The position numbers and the translations under genes were made by a program. This document shows, piece by piece, positions 18,401 to 31,508 of a stretch of 64,000 nucleotides of DNA. Each line of letters opens with the position of its first letter. Position 1 is the stretch's first letter. The notes under the pieces were generated by a model, which saw nothing but the letters and a program-made list of their open reading frames with translations, was not told the DNA's origin and made no database searches. Source of the stretch: Aspidiotus rigidus (lineage: Eukaryota > Arthropoda > Insecta > Hemiptera > Diaspididae); assembly GCA_035079385.1 (NCBI GenBank), contig JAVHKY010000030.1:8037001-8101000 (forward strand). The letters run 5' to 3'.

Positions 18401-18650
18401 ATCTTTGAAGCTAACTGGGGATTATAGAAGATAATATATGAATTTTTCTTCGAATTCTTGGGCAACGGATAAAAAACTAATGAATTTTATTACCTTCTTT
18501 GTCAAGGGTGGTGAAAGGTTCTAACAGCTCAATGAAGGACAAGTTGTTCTTCTGGCAAATTTCATCAACAAGTGGACTGCTCATTACAGATATACAGGGC
18601 GAAAATGATTTCTGAATAAATTCTCGTGCAGTTAATGGTGGTGTTGCCAT
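12459..18650 (-). CDS. TRAPPC8: TRAPPC8, TRAPP III complex subunit
   Basis: This subunit belongs to the TRAPP III tethering complex (yeast Trs85), a Rab1/Ypt1 exchange factor acting in ER-Golgi traffic and autophagy. Twenty exons join in phase on the minus strand: 18650-18494, 18414-18250, 18168-18055, 17978-17801, 17701-17554, 17459-17328, 16917-16759, 16686-16595, 16512-16264, 16183-15904, 15662-15477, 15404-15241, 15162-15032, 14960-14782, 14702-14466, 14381-13929, 13855-13376, 13307-13075, 12883-12791, 12699-12459. Family landmarks are the N-terminal FVELLEPF-like start (here SFIELLEPFTTL), PKWFSSSVLRYYVLLHDVS with GDEQ, PDSPELQMRRLADLCF, the helical SEDSDLRSALLLE-type block (here CEDSDLRSALLLEEA), KYAFHLVLAGHRFSKAGQK, EDHIHFTIG, then the beta-rich C-terminus with EMLCGEV, RGQHHVPV and YDLGT. 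Most introns are 70-100 bases. Intron 4 (17800-17702) is 99 bases and stop-free in frame, so its retention would insert 33 residues. The start ATG at 18650 precedes a conserved N-terminus. Confidence 0.95.
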
Positions 18651-20571
18651 TTCTAATACGAATATCTGACCATAAAATTTTAGCAAGAAAATATAAAACG
18701 CTGATTCCAGCGAAAGAGGAAAATGATTTTAAAAAATACCGAGAAAAATGATCACATAAGTAGTGGATAGGAAAATTTGATTTCTTCTTCGTTGATGAAT
18801 AATATCATGTTTTCAGAATAAAAATGAACCTTCATGATAATTACATTGCTAGATGAGGTACAGAAAAAATTTAACGAATTCAATTCAATTGAGAAATCCG
18901 ATGACGGATGAGAAAATACTTGGTAAAAATAGTAATATTACCAAAATACTTCACGAAATGCTTTTCATAGTTTTGATATAATACCTTATCAGTACGCGAG
19001 TCAACTAGTGATAGTCGATGCTTTCATGCTATCGATAGTCCATAATTTTTTCCAAGGCGCTATCAAGACTATCGATATGGAAAATGTCGATCAAGAGAAA
19101 AGTACCTATTCGGAAAGTACAACCGCGTTTTGAAGGTCATAGGGTCATTCACTCATGTATTCTTGTGGGAGAACGAGAACGGGGACTGTAACACAGGAGT
19201 ATACGGGAAACGGCCAGGTTCTAGATCAGGGTTTACGTAGTTTTGGACTCTTGCGTTAGCCAGCCACTTTTAATTCCAGTCCTTCACGACCCACTCACCA
19301 AAAAATTGTTCTTGAATATGGAGTACATCTAAGTTTATATTATTCTACTCGATCAGACTGCTCATTTCCTCACAGCTTCGCGGTATCCCAGCTTGAGAAC
19401 CATTTCTCTAGACGATGCCCACTCTTTGACTTCATCAGACTAAAAATCCCTCAAGTCTAGTTTTTAGTTCAATAACTACACATTCGAAATATGTTAGGCT
19501 ACCTAGTTAATAAACTCGTATACCCTAGGCTACCCTATAAGGTAGCGAAGGTCGGAATTTTTGCAATTTCCCAAAGTACATCAAGGACGAGCGTGACGAA
19601 AATTTCCGACAGATTCCCTGTCCAAAATTATAAAGATACATTTCAAAATGAACGCACACTTGTAAGATTGCATGCTCGAGGCCCATTTTAATGCCATCGC
19701 CGACGTGTACGGCACAAATGCCAGAGACGAAGCACAAATATACCGTTTAGTGAGGTACAAATATTATACCTACATCAGCTTCATTTATCATACCTGTATA
19801 TTAATATTCACATATTTGACATTAAGTCGACATTTTCTCTGGAGTCTATAAAATACTATACCAAAGTTTAATGGAAAAATCTTTCATAGTTTCTGATAAC
19901 TCGTGTCCACAAATTTTGTACGTATAATTGACCTTACACATACACCTATGTATTATATCTGTCAACGAAAACAACATCCCACTTTTCTACAAAAAATCGG
20001 TAAGAAAAAAAAAATATGAGAGAAAATGTAAGCAAACTAAAAATTTGAGGGACTCATCAGCGGGTTCTTGGCTTCCTTAATTAATCTGAGAAGTGTGACA
20101 GCCCCACACGGTACATTCCTGAACTGAATAAAACTTTTGGAACACCGGTGAAACTTAGATGAAACCTAGAAGTTTCAAATAAATAACTTATGGGTTCTCA
20201 ATTTTTGAAAACTGAATTGGAAAAACAAAATTTGTTTTCGAGTCAAAATCTGTATTAATACTCTACTTGTCGTTTTAATCATTTCTGGAATCCTCAATCA
20301 TTCTTGTATACTACGGAGTTATTGAAATCAACTTATCTCCTAAATTACTCAAAGTTGTCACAATAAACTGTACCTTCTTTTGCCAAGAAAAATCTACCTA
20401 TGACTTATGAAAAGAAGAATAACGTTTCCACTAGTTTTATTCAAATATAATGAATTTCAATATCTCACAATATTGATGTCCCAATGACCCAAGTTTCTTT
20501 TCTGCCTATGGTAAAAAACTTACAGAAGGCCACAGACTTTTCCCTCTTCAAATTCATAACTCTATTTCTTC
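18651..20571. other. Intergenic region between TRAPPC8 and HEMK1
   Basis: This holds the upstream region of TRAPPC8 and the 3' side of the HEMK1-like gene, whose AATAAA on the minus strand is at 20441-20436. The only repeat structure I see is the TATCGATA-rich block at 18996-19110. The 66-70 codon frames at 19491-19737 overlap on opposite strands and look like chance. Confidence 0.5.
18996..19110. repeat. TATCGATA-rich dispersed repeat, copy 1
   Basis: Three ATCGATA/ATCGATAG motifs and related TAGTCGATG words are packed into about 80 bases, followed by AATGTCGATCAAGAGAAAAG. That same 20-mer recurs at about 43211-43230 next to another TATCGATAG block, so the two places share a dispersed repeat. 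TATCGATA is also the Drosophila DRE promoter element, but repetition near transposons argues for repeat DNA here. Confidence 0.55.
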
Positions 20572-21918
20572 ACCACGCAGATAAATCTATCTTGTCCAAA
20601 AAAATCTTTAAAAACTTGTTGACACTCCAAATTGAGATGGGAGTTCTTGGATAGCCAATCTCGAACCATAGAAGAATGTTGATGATGGGTTTCAATGAAA
20701 CAACTACTGGATTGTGTAAGTATTCTTGAAGCGAGTAAAAAGATGGCTTTGATTACTCGAAGACCATCTCTGCCACCATCCAGAGCTCTAAGATCTTCAT
20801 ATCTGAAAGGAGAAATTGAAGAATTTGATGTGAGAATGAAAATTTAGACCTTTGAACATTGATTGGGTCACATATATTGTATGAATATACAACTACTTAA
20901 ATGAAGATAGTTTCAAAGAAAAAAAGTCCGAACTTACAACTTGATTTCCAATGCCAACTGCGGTAACTCTGCCGTGAATAAATATGGGGGATTACTGACT
21001 ATAAAATCTATCGGCGATTTGAAATCAAAATTTTCTATTTGCCCATTTTGGTCTATTTTTCTCTCGAATATATTTAATCTTTCTTTCACACCATTCGATG
21101 TCGCATTAATTGAGGTTAACTTACAAGCTGCTCTACTTTGATCAATAGCATTCATACGTAACTGAAACAAAGTTTTCAATCAAAGAAGATTTTTCAAAAG
21201 TTCACACAAGGTACAAATTGTGAGCAATAGTTAGCATCATACAATAAACTCACTTCGGGAAATTTTTTAAGTAAGGCAATGGATATTGCGCCACTACCGC
21301 AACCAACCTCAAATCCTTGCCTAATATTTTCAGTATTATCAGCAATTATATCAATAAGTAATTCAGTTTCTGGCCGCGGAATAAAAACCGGAGGTACAAG
21401 TTTTAGTTTAGTGTCTCTAAAATCCCATGACTTAATTATATACTGAAGCGGAACCCTGCAAGAGTAGAAATACAGAAAACAAAATTCGTCCCATCCATAT
21501 ATATAATACAGGGAATGAGTCAAGAGTAAATTACCGTGCTAGTCTGCACTCGCCGCACTGATTGAATTGTAACAACTGACCATCATTTAGTTTGTAATCA
21601 AGGAAATTATCCAATTCATCGATCTAAAAGGATACAAAGGCCTATAGATAACCGGTTTGATAGAGCAATCCAATTGCTGTGAATTCAGAATTATTCAGCT
21701 ACGTTTGTGATTTGTAAAATATGAGCTGCTATCAACTGGGCAGATATATTTGCATCCGGGATATTGGAGCTTTCGAATCGGTTCCTCCAATCATCCATAA
21801 TGATTTTGAGTATTGGCTTCGTTGAATCGCTACGATAGGATTTTAATGATAGCTCGCATATCTTTTGACCGGTGCATAAGATTCTCTTCTGTAAAAGTAA
21901 CATTTGCCGAAACATCAT
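20572..21918 (-). CDS. HEMK1: HemK/PrmC-family glutamine methyltransferase, probably mitochondrial
   Basis: Members methylate the Gln of the GGQ motif in peptide-chain release factors using S-adenosylmethionine; the animal HEMK1 branch acts in mitochondria. Five phase-matched exons: 21918-21703, 21623-21535, 21455-21254, 21161-20938, 20802-20572. The N-terminus is basic and Ser/Arg-rich, consistent with a mitochondrial presequence. Family motifs follow in order: RVPLQYIIKSWDF, FIPRPETELLID, the SAM-binding EVGCGSGAISIALL, the acidic DQSRAA loop, and the substrate-binding NPPY (in IVSNPPYLF). The C-terminus DLRALDGGRDGL is typical. Length is about 320 residues, normal for HEMK1. Its other paralogue N6AMT1 is much shorter, which makes that alternative unlikely. 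Mitochondrial location is inferred from family and N-terminus only. Confidence 0.92.
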
Positions 21919-22340
21919 GACCGCAATTTCGAATCAAAACGGTGATATTATTACATTCCGTATGAACAGCGCGAGTCGATATTGAATATCAAAGTTTAAA
22001 AAGTTTTACAATTTCAAGACAGTAGTAATTTAGGCGGCAGACACAGGGCGCCGTGTCACTTCAAACCCTCGTATTCACCGGCCACCGCTAAAATCAGCGG
22101 ACGCAAATTGTTGTGTGTTTGTACTAAAGCTTCGTGATTACGCACCAATACTAATCACAGTCAAATGTATACATTATTTTTTTTGTATTATCATGCAGGA
22201 GGAAATTGTTTTTATTATTTTTTGATGGATACTGAAAATTTTTGAAAGTCCTACACAACTAAACATGCTACCCTTCTCACGAAAATTATGTCTCCTCTTT
22301 CCTCACCTATCACTAAATCATTTTCTTAGAATTCTTGCTA

Positions 22341-22473
22341 TACTCTGTCCGCAAATAGAATGGGTCACGTCAACAAACCCGCGACCCGCTTTCATGCATA
22401 AAAAATTGATTACGATGCGAGGAAGCGGTTCGCGGGTTTGTTTACGCGACCCATTCTATTTGCGGACAGAGCA
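22341..22473. mobile_element. 133-bp palindromic MITE with TA target site, copy 1
   Basis: The element opens with TACTCTGTCCGCAAATAGAA and closes with its near-complement, and its two halves pair along about 55 bases each. TA dinucleotides flank it (22339-22340 and 22474-22475). A copy of exactly the same length lies at 58414-58546 with only a few base differences. TA duplication points to a Tc1/mariner-like non-autonomous element; there is no coding capacity. Confidence 0.85.
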
Positions 22474-22513
22474 TAGACAGCAGACTATCACCCTAATCTG
22501 CATGAAATTGGAC

Positions 22514-22780
22514 TTACAGTGTGACCAGATTTTTCTGAGACAAAAAGAGTAATTAAATTTTTTTATTTGTACAAGCAAAAAAAAAAAAAGAAAAAAAAAG
22601 AACGAAAAAAGAGTACAAGAGAGTACTTTTGTTACAAGAAGAGTATAAAAATCAAAAAAGAATACCTATTTTTGAAAAAAGAGTATAATATCTAATTTTG
22701 GAAGGAAAGAAATAGTACTCTTTTTTTTTGACAAAAAAGAGAGTAAATACTCTTAAGAAGAGTATATCTGGTCAGCGCAT
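22514..22780. repeat. Possible MITE, AG-rich interior with ACCAGAT/ATCTGGT ends
   Basis: GTGACCAGAT near 22518 and ATCTGGTCAGC near 22768 form imperfect inverted ends around about 250 bases of A/G-rich sequence in which GAGTA and AAGAGTAT words recur many times. No clear target duplication is visible, so the element call is tentative; it may be simple-sequence expansion. Confidence 0.4.
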
Positions 22781-22831
22781 GTACCTTCGACCACATGTAA
22801 TAAATATGTGGTCTCATGACGTGAAGGTACG
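22781..22831. repeat. Short interrupted hairpin
   Basis: GTACCTTC and GACCACAT on the left are matched by ATGTGGTC and GAAGGTAC on the right within 51 bases. It directly abuts the right end of the preceding repeat candidate and may be part of it or a footprint of another element. Confidence 0.5.
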
Positions 22832-23081
22832 AGGTATTATTTTTAGTTGAAAATTTCGAATCACTTTAAAATTGGTTGAGAATTGGGTGACATCGCAAAA
22901 ACTCAATAATCCTCAAATTAAGAATGTAAACTCATTGATCCCAATCGTGGTTTATTCAAATAACACGGAATTATGTTATGTATAAGTTCATAAAGAATTA
23001 TCATACTATCTCAATTATTTCTTACACAAAACTAAAGCGGAAATCATAACAAAAGTTGCATTAACCGCTTCAGATAATAAG

Positions 23082-26000
23082 TTATTCAATATATCGAGCC
23101 TTGTTCTGGTGGGAAAGCTTCCAAAAATTCATGCCATAGATTTTAAAATGCGTGACAAAATTAGACAAAAAATATAAAAAAACTAAAAATAACGTAAAAG
23201 TTTGTGAAATAACATAATGCGAGACAGAAGATCCAATTTCCAACCAACTTCCAACGTTTTTAACCAAAAATAAGAAGTTCATTCCCATGAGGTTGCAATA
23301 TACCAGAACAATGAGAAATATTCTGTCTACAGGAACCTAGAATACATAACATTTTATCAACAAACTAAGTACAAAATTTTCAAAGTAGGTACTCGTATTC
23401 TGATGCATAGAATAAATGGCATGCTAGTATCGAGTTCGGGTTATCGAGGCCAAATAAAACTGTAAATTGCTCCCGAATTAAAGGAATATTACCTTGCATA
23501 CGACATTGACAGCTCGAAAAGTGCATGCCGTCACGAGAAAGGGAATCATTAGTTTGATCAGCAATAAGATCATCATAGTGAATGGGGAAAATACTGTTAT
23601 AAAACATCTTATTGATCGAGTGTCGAATGAATTGATTGAAGCAATATTGCCTGTAGCGAAAAACGAGAATGTTACATAAAAAAACTGTATCGCTGTTAAA
23701 GAAAATATGAAATAGCCTACGGGACGAATAAGTTGTCAATGTTCAAGAACCTTCTATTCAATAGATCGTGATTACTACAGAACCGAATATTTTTATCATT
23801 GTTAAAAAGGATACAAAAACGTAGGCACTTCGAAAATCACTCATCGTTAAGTTTCGATTCTGATATATGACTCGACTGAATTTAATGCTGAATAATCGCG
23901 GGATCTGTAAAATAGGGTCATAGATTCAACGTGATAAATTGTAGGTACAAATTGTCGGTAAACATTGTCAACTTACACCCAAATATTTCGTTTGATCAGC
24001 ATTGTATCGTTCGTTTTCGAACAAGAGCCACAAAAAGAGATGAACGCAGAATAACGGTAAAAATAAGGCATCATGAGTCAGGGAAAATAAAAAAGATACA
24101 ACTCCCAAACAGAAATAAATACTTAGAAGTCGAATAATCAGTCTTCTCGATGAAAGTAATGGTAATACTGGGACAGCAACTATGAAAAAAAAAAAACACA
24201 GGAAAAGATATAAAAATTTTTCTTGAATTTACAATGCCAACCCATAGGCAGTACGATGAGTAATGATTTTTTCATTCGATACTCACCCAAAAAAATCCAC
24301 GAAAGTAATTTATTAAAGTTGCTCAGTTCTTTTTTGGAAGAATAGCTAGAGGATACGTGGAGCACATTGAAAAGTGCAATGACAAAGAGGATACAAAGTA
24401 ATAAGAATATTTTTAATTTCAAACGAGCGGTTGAACTTATCTTTGTCAAGTAAGTCCATGATGTTGAAATAAGAACGAACCAAGACACAAAACAGCTGAT
24501 TCTGCAAAATGAAGAGAAATAAATTAATGACGAGTTTTGTTTTTGATATCATAACCTTAATGGAATACTATTCCTCAAAGAACTAATATCATCAATACTA
24601 TAAATTATTCATTATAACTAATGAATCACTAGGATATACGAAAAAAAAAAAAAAAAAAATAGATTGGAGACTGTACGCACATGTAATTATCATTTGGAGA
24701 ACTACCAACTATTGGTAAGAATGGAAATATAATCAAAGTGAAACACGAGAACGTCCAAGCAATAATTAATCCAAGATTGGAACGATTTTGAGCTGCGCCG
24801 CTCAACCATGGCCAGGATGATAATCCGACAATAACTACGCACAGAGCACGTCGCTCAAAAAATGATAAAACCTATAAAAAGAGAACCATTTTTTTTCCAA
24901 GGACTAAGGAGCAAACGTAAGAATAAGTCGTAAAAATAACGTACTACGAATTCGGTGCCTATAACGACCATCGTAAACATCACCAGACTAGAACATATTG
25001 ACTTTCTGTCATGAACAGGCCTATAACAGCTAACTAGTTTTTTAATGACACTCCACCAAATGAAGAGCGGTAAGTTGCAATATAAGTGATACTGATAAGG
25101 AAGGAATTGAGCTGAAAAATGAATTCAACTTGATGAATATAGAAATTATATCATGGTAACATATTCAAAATAAGTTTTACCGAACAATAAACTCGAAATA
25201 ATCACAACCAAGCAAATAAATATGGTATCCACAAAAACTCGAAGGCGCCTACTCTCGAAAAATCTATTTTCTATTCCTGCTCAGAGAAAAAATTTTACAT
25301 TACGCGTGTGTTATTATGATCATAATATTAGTGTAAGGAATTTTTTTTTCATGTTAACGGTCGAGTATTACCCATTAATGAATCATCTACAGACACGTTC
25401 AATATTAACCAACAAATCCAACCAACAAATGCAGATGCAATGAAGAACAATAAAATATTTTGGTAATAATTCTGATAGTACATAAACCCAGTTAAACTAT
25501 CCGATATCAAATTCGAACTGAGTTTCATCTACAGGAAAACAGAAACAAAATTATTCCATCGAACTAATCAATAAATTAACGGTGTAATATCGAAACGTAC
25601 TGCATCTTCAAACAATTTAACCTCCAAATGCGCATATATTTTCCGCAATTCCTCATCTGAGTTACTTGAAATACCATTGTAACTCTTATACAACCACTTG
25701 AAAGTGGTTTTCTCGATGGATAATTTTTTCTGGAGAAATTGAGCTAAAATTTGACGCGCGTTCAAGACGTAAGCGAAACTTTTATATTCAACCGAGAAAT
25801 TAAGGATATTCATAGGAATCGTTCCCTGTAAGAAAAAAAAAAAACATTATTCCATTGAAAGTTTGACGTTAGTACCTTTAATTCGTCTGAAAAATATTCG
25901 TAAACCGTACGAGCGAATTAACTGGAATGGAAGTCCCCAGTAAAATAGACATTAGAGGTGCGATATCAGTTTGATTCAAGTCATCTCTTTGTAAATGGCT

Positions 26001-27306
26001 CAACTGCCATTCTTCTGGTTGTTTATGGCTACTTTCGATCTGAGTGGGAGGATTAATACCAGCACCCCAAGCTACGAACGGGGTTTCTGTTTCAATAGGG
26101 GATCCTTCACCATGAGAACCTGAAAAAGAATGGTAGGTTAATCGTAATGAAGTAATAAATACAGGATTCGAAACAGTAGTTCATACTTACCCCAGTCAGT
26201 CATGCCATGATCCGAGGTGAAAATAAATGCGGTTTCATTATCACGATAAAAATTCTGAATCAAGTCTTCAACGTCGCGAACTATTTCGTCAGCTATTCTA
26301 GTATTGGCTGCATATTCTCTGGATAACAACACCAATAAACGAGAAAAAAAAATGTACACCATCCAGATAAACTTTGAGCGCCTTACTTAAATCGCGCGAA
26401 GTTATGACGCATCCTTACTTTGAATGCGGTTTGTGTGAGTGTCCCACGGTATCGATTCCTAATAAATGAAAGAAGAATATCAATTGACCAGCACTGAGAT
26501 ATTTCTTCAATGTATCGTTGGTTCTCGAATCATCGAGCAAATTTTTAAATTTATCCAATGTCCACAAGCTGGTACGAATAGCACCTTCTTCATTGCCAGT
26601 GAATTCTTCCAAGCTAGATGAATAAGACTCCAGAAAAATATTTTGTTTGGGTGCGCCTAGAATTTCTTAATTTATCAGTGATTGTTACAGTATAGAGGCG
26701 AAATATACCATTAATTAAACACCTTTATTGAATATGGACATGATATCTGGACTCCCCCATCCAAAAGTAAAACCGCTCTGATTGAATACCGAGTCGAAGT
26801 CGGTCGGGTAATCTTTCCATCCCTGAAATACACCGAATATTGAAATTTATACGTTCATTATTTTCAGATTAATAAGGCTGCGAAACCTTAAATATTGCTG
26901 ACGGATCCTCGTAGAGCCCAGCAATGATAGCGACGTGACCTGGTCTCGATTCAGTAGGGACTTTTGTGTGACTAATACCCCATCTTCCACGTTTTTCTAT
27001 AACTTCCCTAAAAACAAAATAGGCCATCTTATCATAGTTGATGACACTGAAGACTGAAATTGTCGTGAGAACTTACCGTAAATAAGGAACTAGTGTGGAA
27101 TTTCTGCGAATTTCATAAAAAGTATCGACGCGTAACCCATCCCCAACGAATAAAACAAGACGTTTGGCAGGAGCAGGCAGATCATTATCGACGCGGGAGA
27201 CATTCAACACAATGGGTGAAGTGAAATAAATATCGAAAACGGATAGAAGAAAGAGAGTATGTACCGAGAAACATATTATCAGAGTCCATTTCCGCTGGCA
27301 TTTCAT
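23082..27306 (-). CDS. PIGN: GPI ethanolamine phosphate transferase 1 (PIG-N)
   Basis: PIG-N adds ethanolamine phosphate to the first mannose of GPI anchors in the ER. The minus-strand gene starts at 27306 with an N-terminal signal anchor ([20 protein letters not shown]) and the [10 protein letters not shown] lumenal start. The catalytic domain has the metal-binding [11 protein letters not shown] block, the [17 protein letters not shown] segment (about 26950), the [15 protein letters not shown] block (about 26430-26470), and [11 protein letters not shown] (about 26190-26220) with GSHGEG beginning the next exon. The C-terminal half is a chain of hydrophobic segments, including one with [12 protein letters not shown] (exon about 23703-23500) and the last exon with [14 protein letters not shown], both hallmark PIGN pieces. 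Short introns separate at least a dozen exons. I located every family block except one stretch around 23800-24170, where an exon may still hide. AATAAA lies at 22956-22951. Confidence 0.93.
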
Positions 27307-28024
27307 TTTCGATCATCGTTCATAATTTGTGAATATACTTCCCCATATTTAAGCCCAGATGTAACAAAATGAAAATTTTTATAACTTTATCCCATAGCCA
27401 ATCTCATTTAATCCTTCATTGTGGTGTACAATCATTTGGCACCTGAGACCGCATACCACTAACTTGAAGAGTTGAAGAGGTTGATAAAAGTGATAACTGA
27501 TAATCCAATTTTACAAGTTGAAACAAGTGTTTCCAAAACTTGGCTCAGAAGTCAGAACATCAAAATATAACGTAGGACGCAGTCTAGCGGGCGATACGAA
27601 AAATGAAAATTTGTTAGATGATGATGTCAGAAAGATTTAGTTCAATCAGATCCTACACTCAGCTTTCAAGGACCCAATCAGAAGCCTGTTATTTCGATAC
27701 ACAATCTCCCATTCGTCAACCACGTTGTACACTTTTTGGAGCTTGGTCAAAGTCAACTTCAAATCGTGACTTTGTGGAAGGTGTTTCCTCGTTGCATGCC
27801 CTCATTTTTCTATTCTCTGTCTCTCTCTTTCGCTCTGTTGTAATCGCGATTGAATCCTCAATTTTCCTCTTTAATAAGTAGTGGGAATGCGAAGACTATT
27901 TTAATGTTCTTCGATTTTTCAATTTTCGCTGGTAGCAGTTCTAGTAATATTTATTCATTTTATTATCAACCATTCTAGTTACTAAATTATTTTCAAATAT
28001 TGTAGAGTGTTATTTTAAGTAACT
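27307..28024. promoter_or_regulatory. Shared divergent upstream region, PIGN and ATP synthase alpha
   Basis: PIGN (-) and the ATP synthase alpha gene (+) start 719 bases apart, head to head. A CCAAT word sits at about 27673-27677 (ACCCAATCAG) on the plus strand. There is no recognisable coding exon; the open frame at 27618-27881 shows no family motif. Joint promoter use is inferred from geometry alone. Confidence 0.5.
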
Positions 28025-30960
<2,936 letters not shown>

Positions 30961-31508
30961 TTCGAGCCTTGCATTTGATGTTAGTAAATACTGTTTCGTT
31001 TTTTTCTCTTTTTTTTGGTACGCATTATGTAGTTTGTTCGAATTCTATCTCAGATATATAATGGCTAACCTGCTCAGAGTGTTTTTCCAACTTCACTGTA
31101 TCGATGTTTTGTATGTAAGATGAGATGTCCTATAAAGACTTGGAAAGTATAATATTCTTTTTTTTTTATCTTCTTTCTTTGTGGAGGAGAATCTCTTTTC
31201 AGGGAACATTTTACTTTATCGCATTAAGAATTCACCGTTCATCATGAATCAAATATTATTTCAAAACAGTCTTGTAGCCAGGGTCCTCCTTTATTTACGT
31301 AATGCTTTATTGAAGGGAATTTTAGATATTATCATCTTTCAATACATATTATTTTAAAATTTAACCAATAAAACCTTATGTAGATTCTCTACACAATAAA
31401 ACATCTTTGAGTAAACTCGGATTCATACGCGTTATCTTCTTCTATTCTACACTTAACATCAACAAAAAGGGATACATATCAACTTCGGATTTGAATCTTG
31501 AACCTGGA
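30961..31508. other. Convergent 3' UTRs of ATP synthase alpha and SWEET, likely overlapping
   Basis: The ATP synthase alpha poly-A signal (AATAAA, + strand) is at 31367-31372. Going leftward from the SWEET stop at 31509, the first AATAAA on the minus strand is at 31312-31307 and another at 31295-31290, both inside the other gene's 3' UTR. The two mRNAs would thus overlap by at least ~60-80 bases. Confidence 0.55.

Larger units (their letters stand above)
21919..23081. other. Intergenic region between HEMK1 and PIGN, transposon-filled
   Basis: The first ~400 bases form the upstream side of the HEMK1-like gene. The rest contains a palindromic MITE (22341-22473), a possible second repeat element (22514-22780) and a small hairpin (22781-22831). 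The minus-strand poly-A signal of PIGN is at 22956-22951, 126 bases after its stop. The open frame over 22265-22552 merely reads through the palindrome. Confidence 0.6.

Noticed and set aside
22265..22552. 95-codon plus-strand frame, similar to the frame at 58392-58610
   Set aside because: The similarity comes entirely from both frames reading through the same palindromic MITE; it is not a conserved protein.
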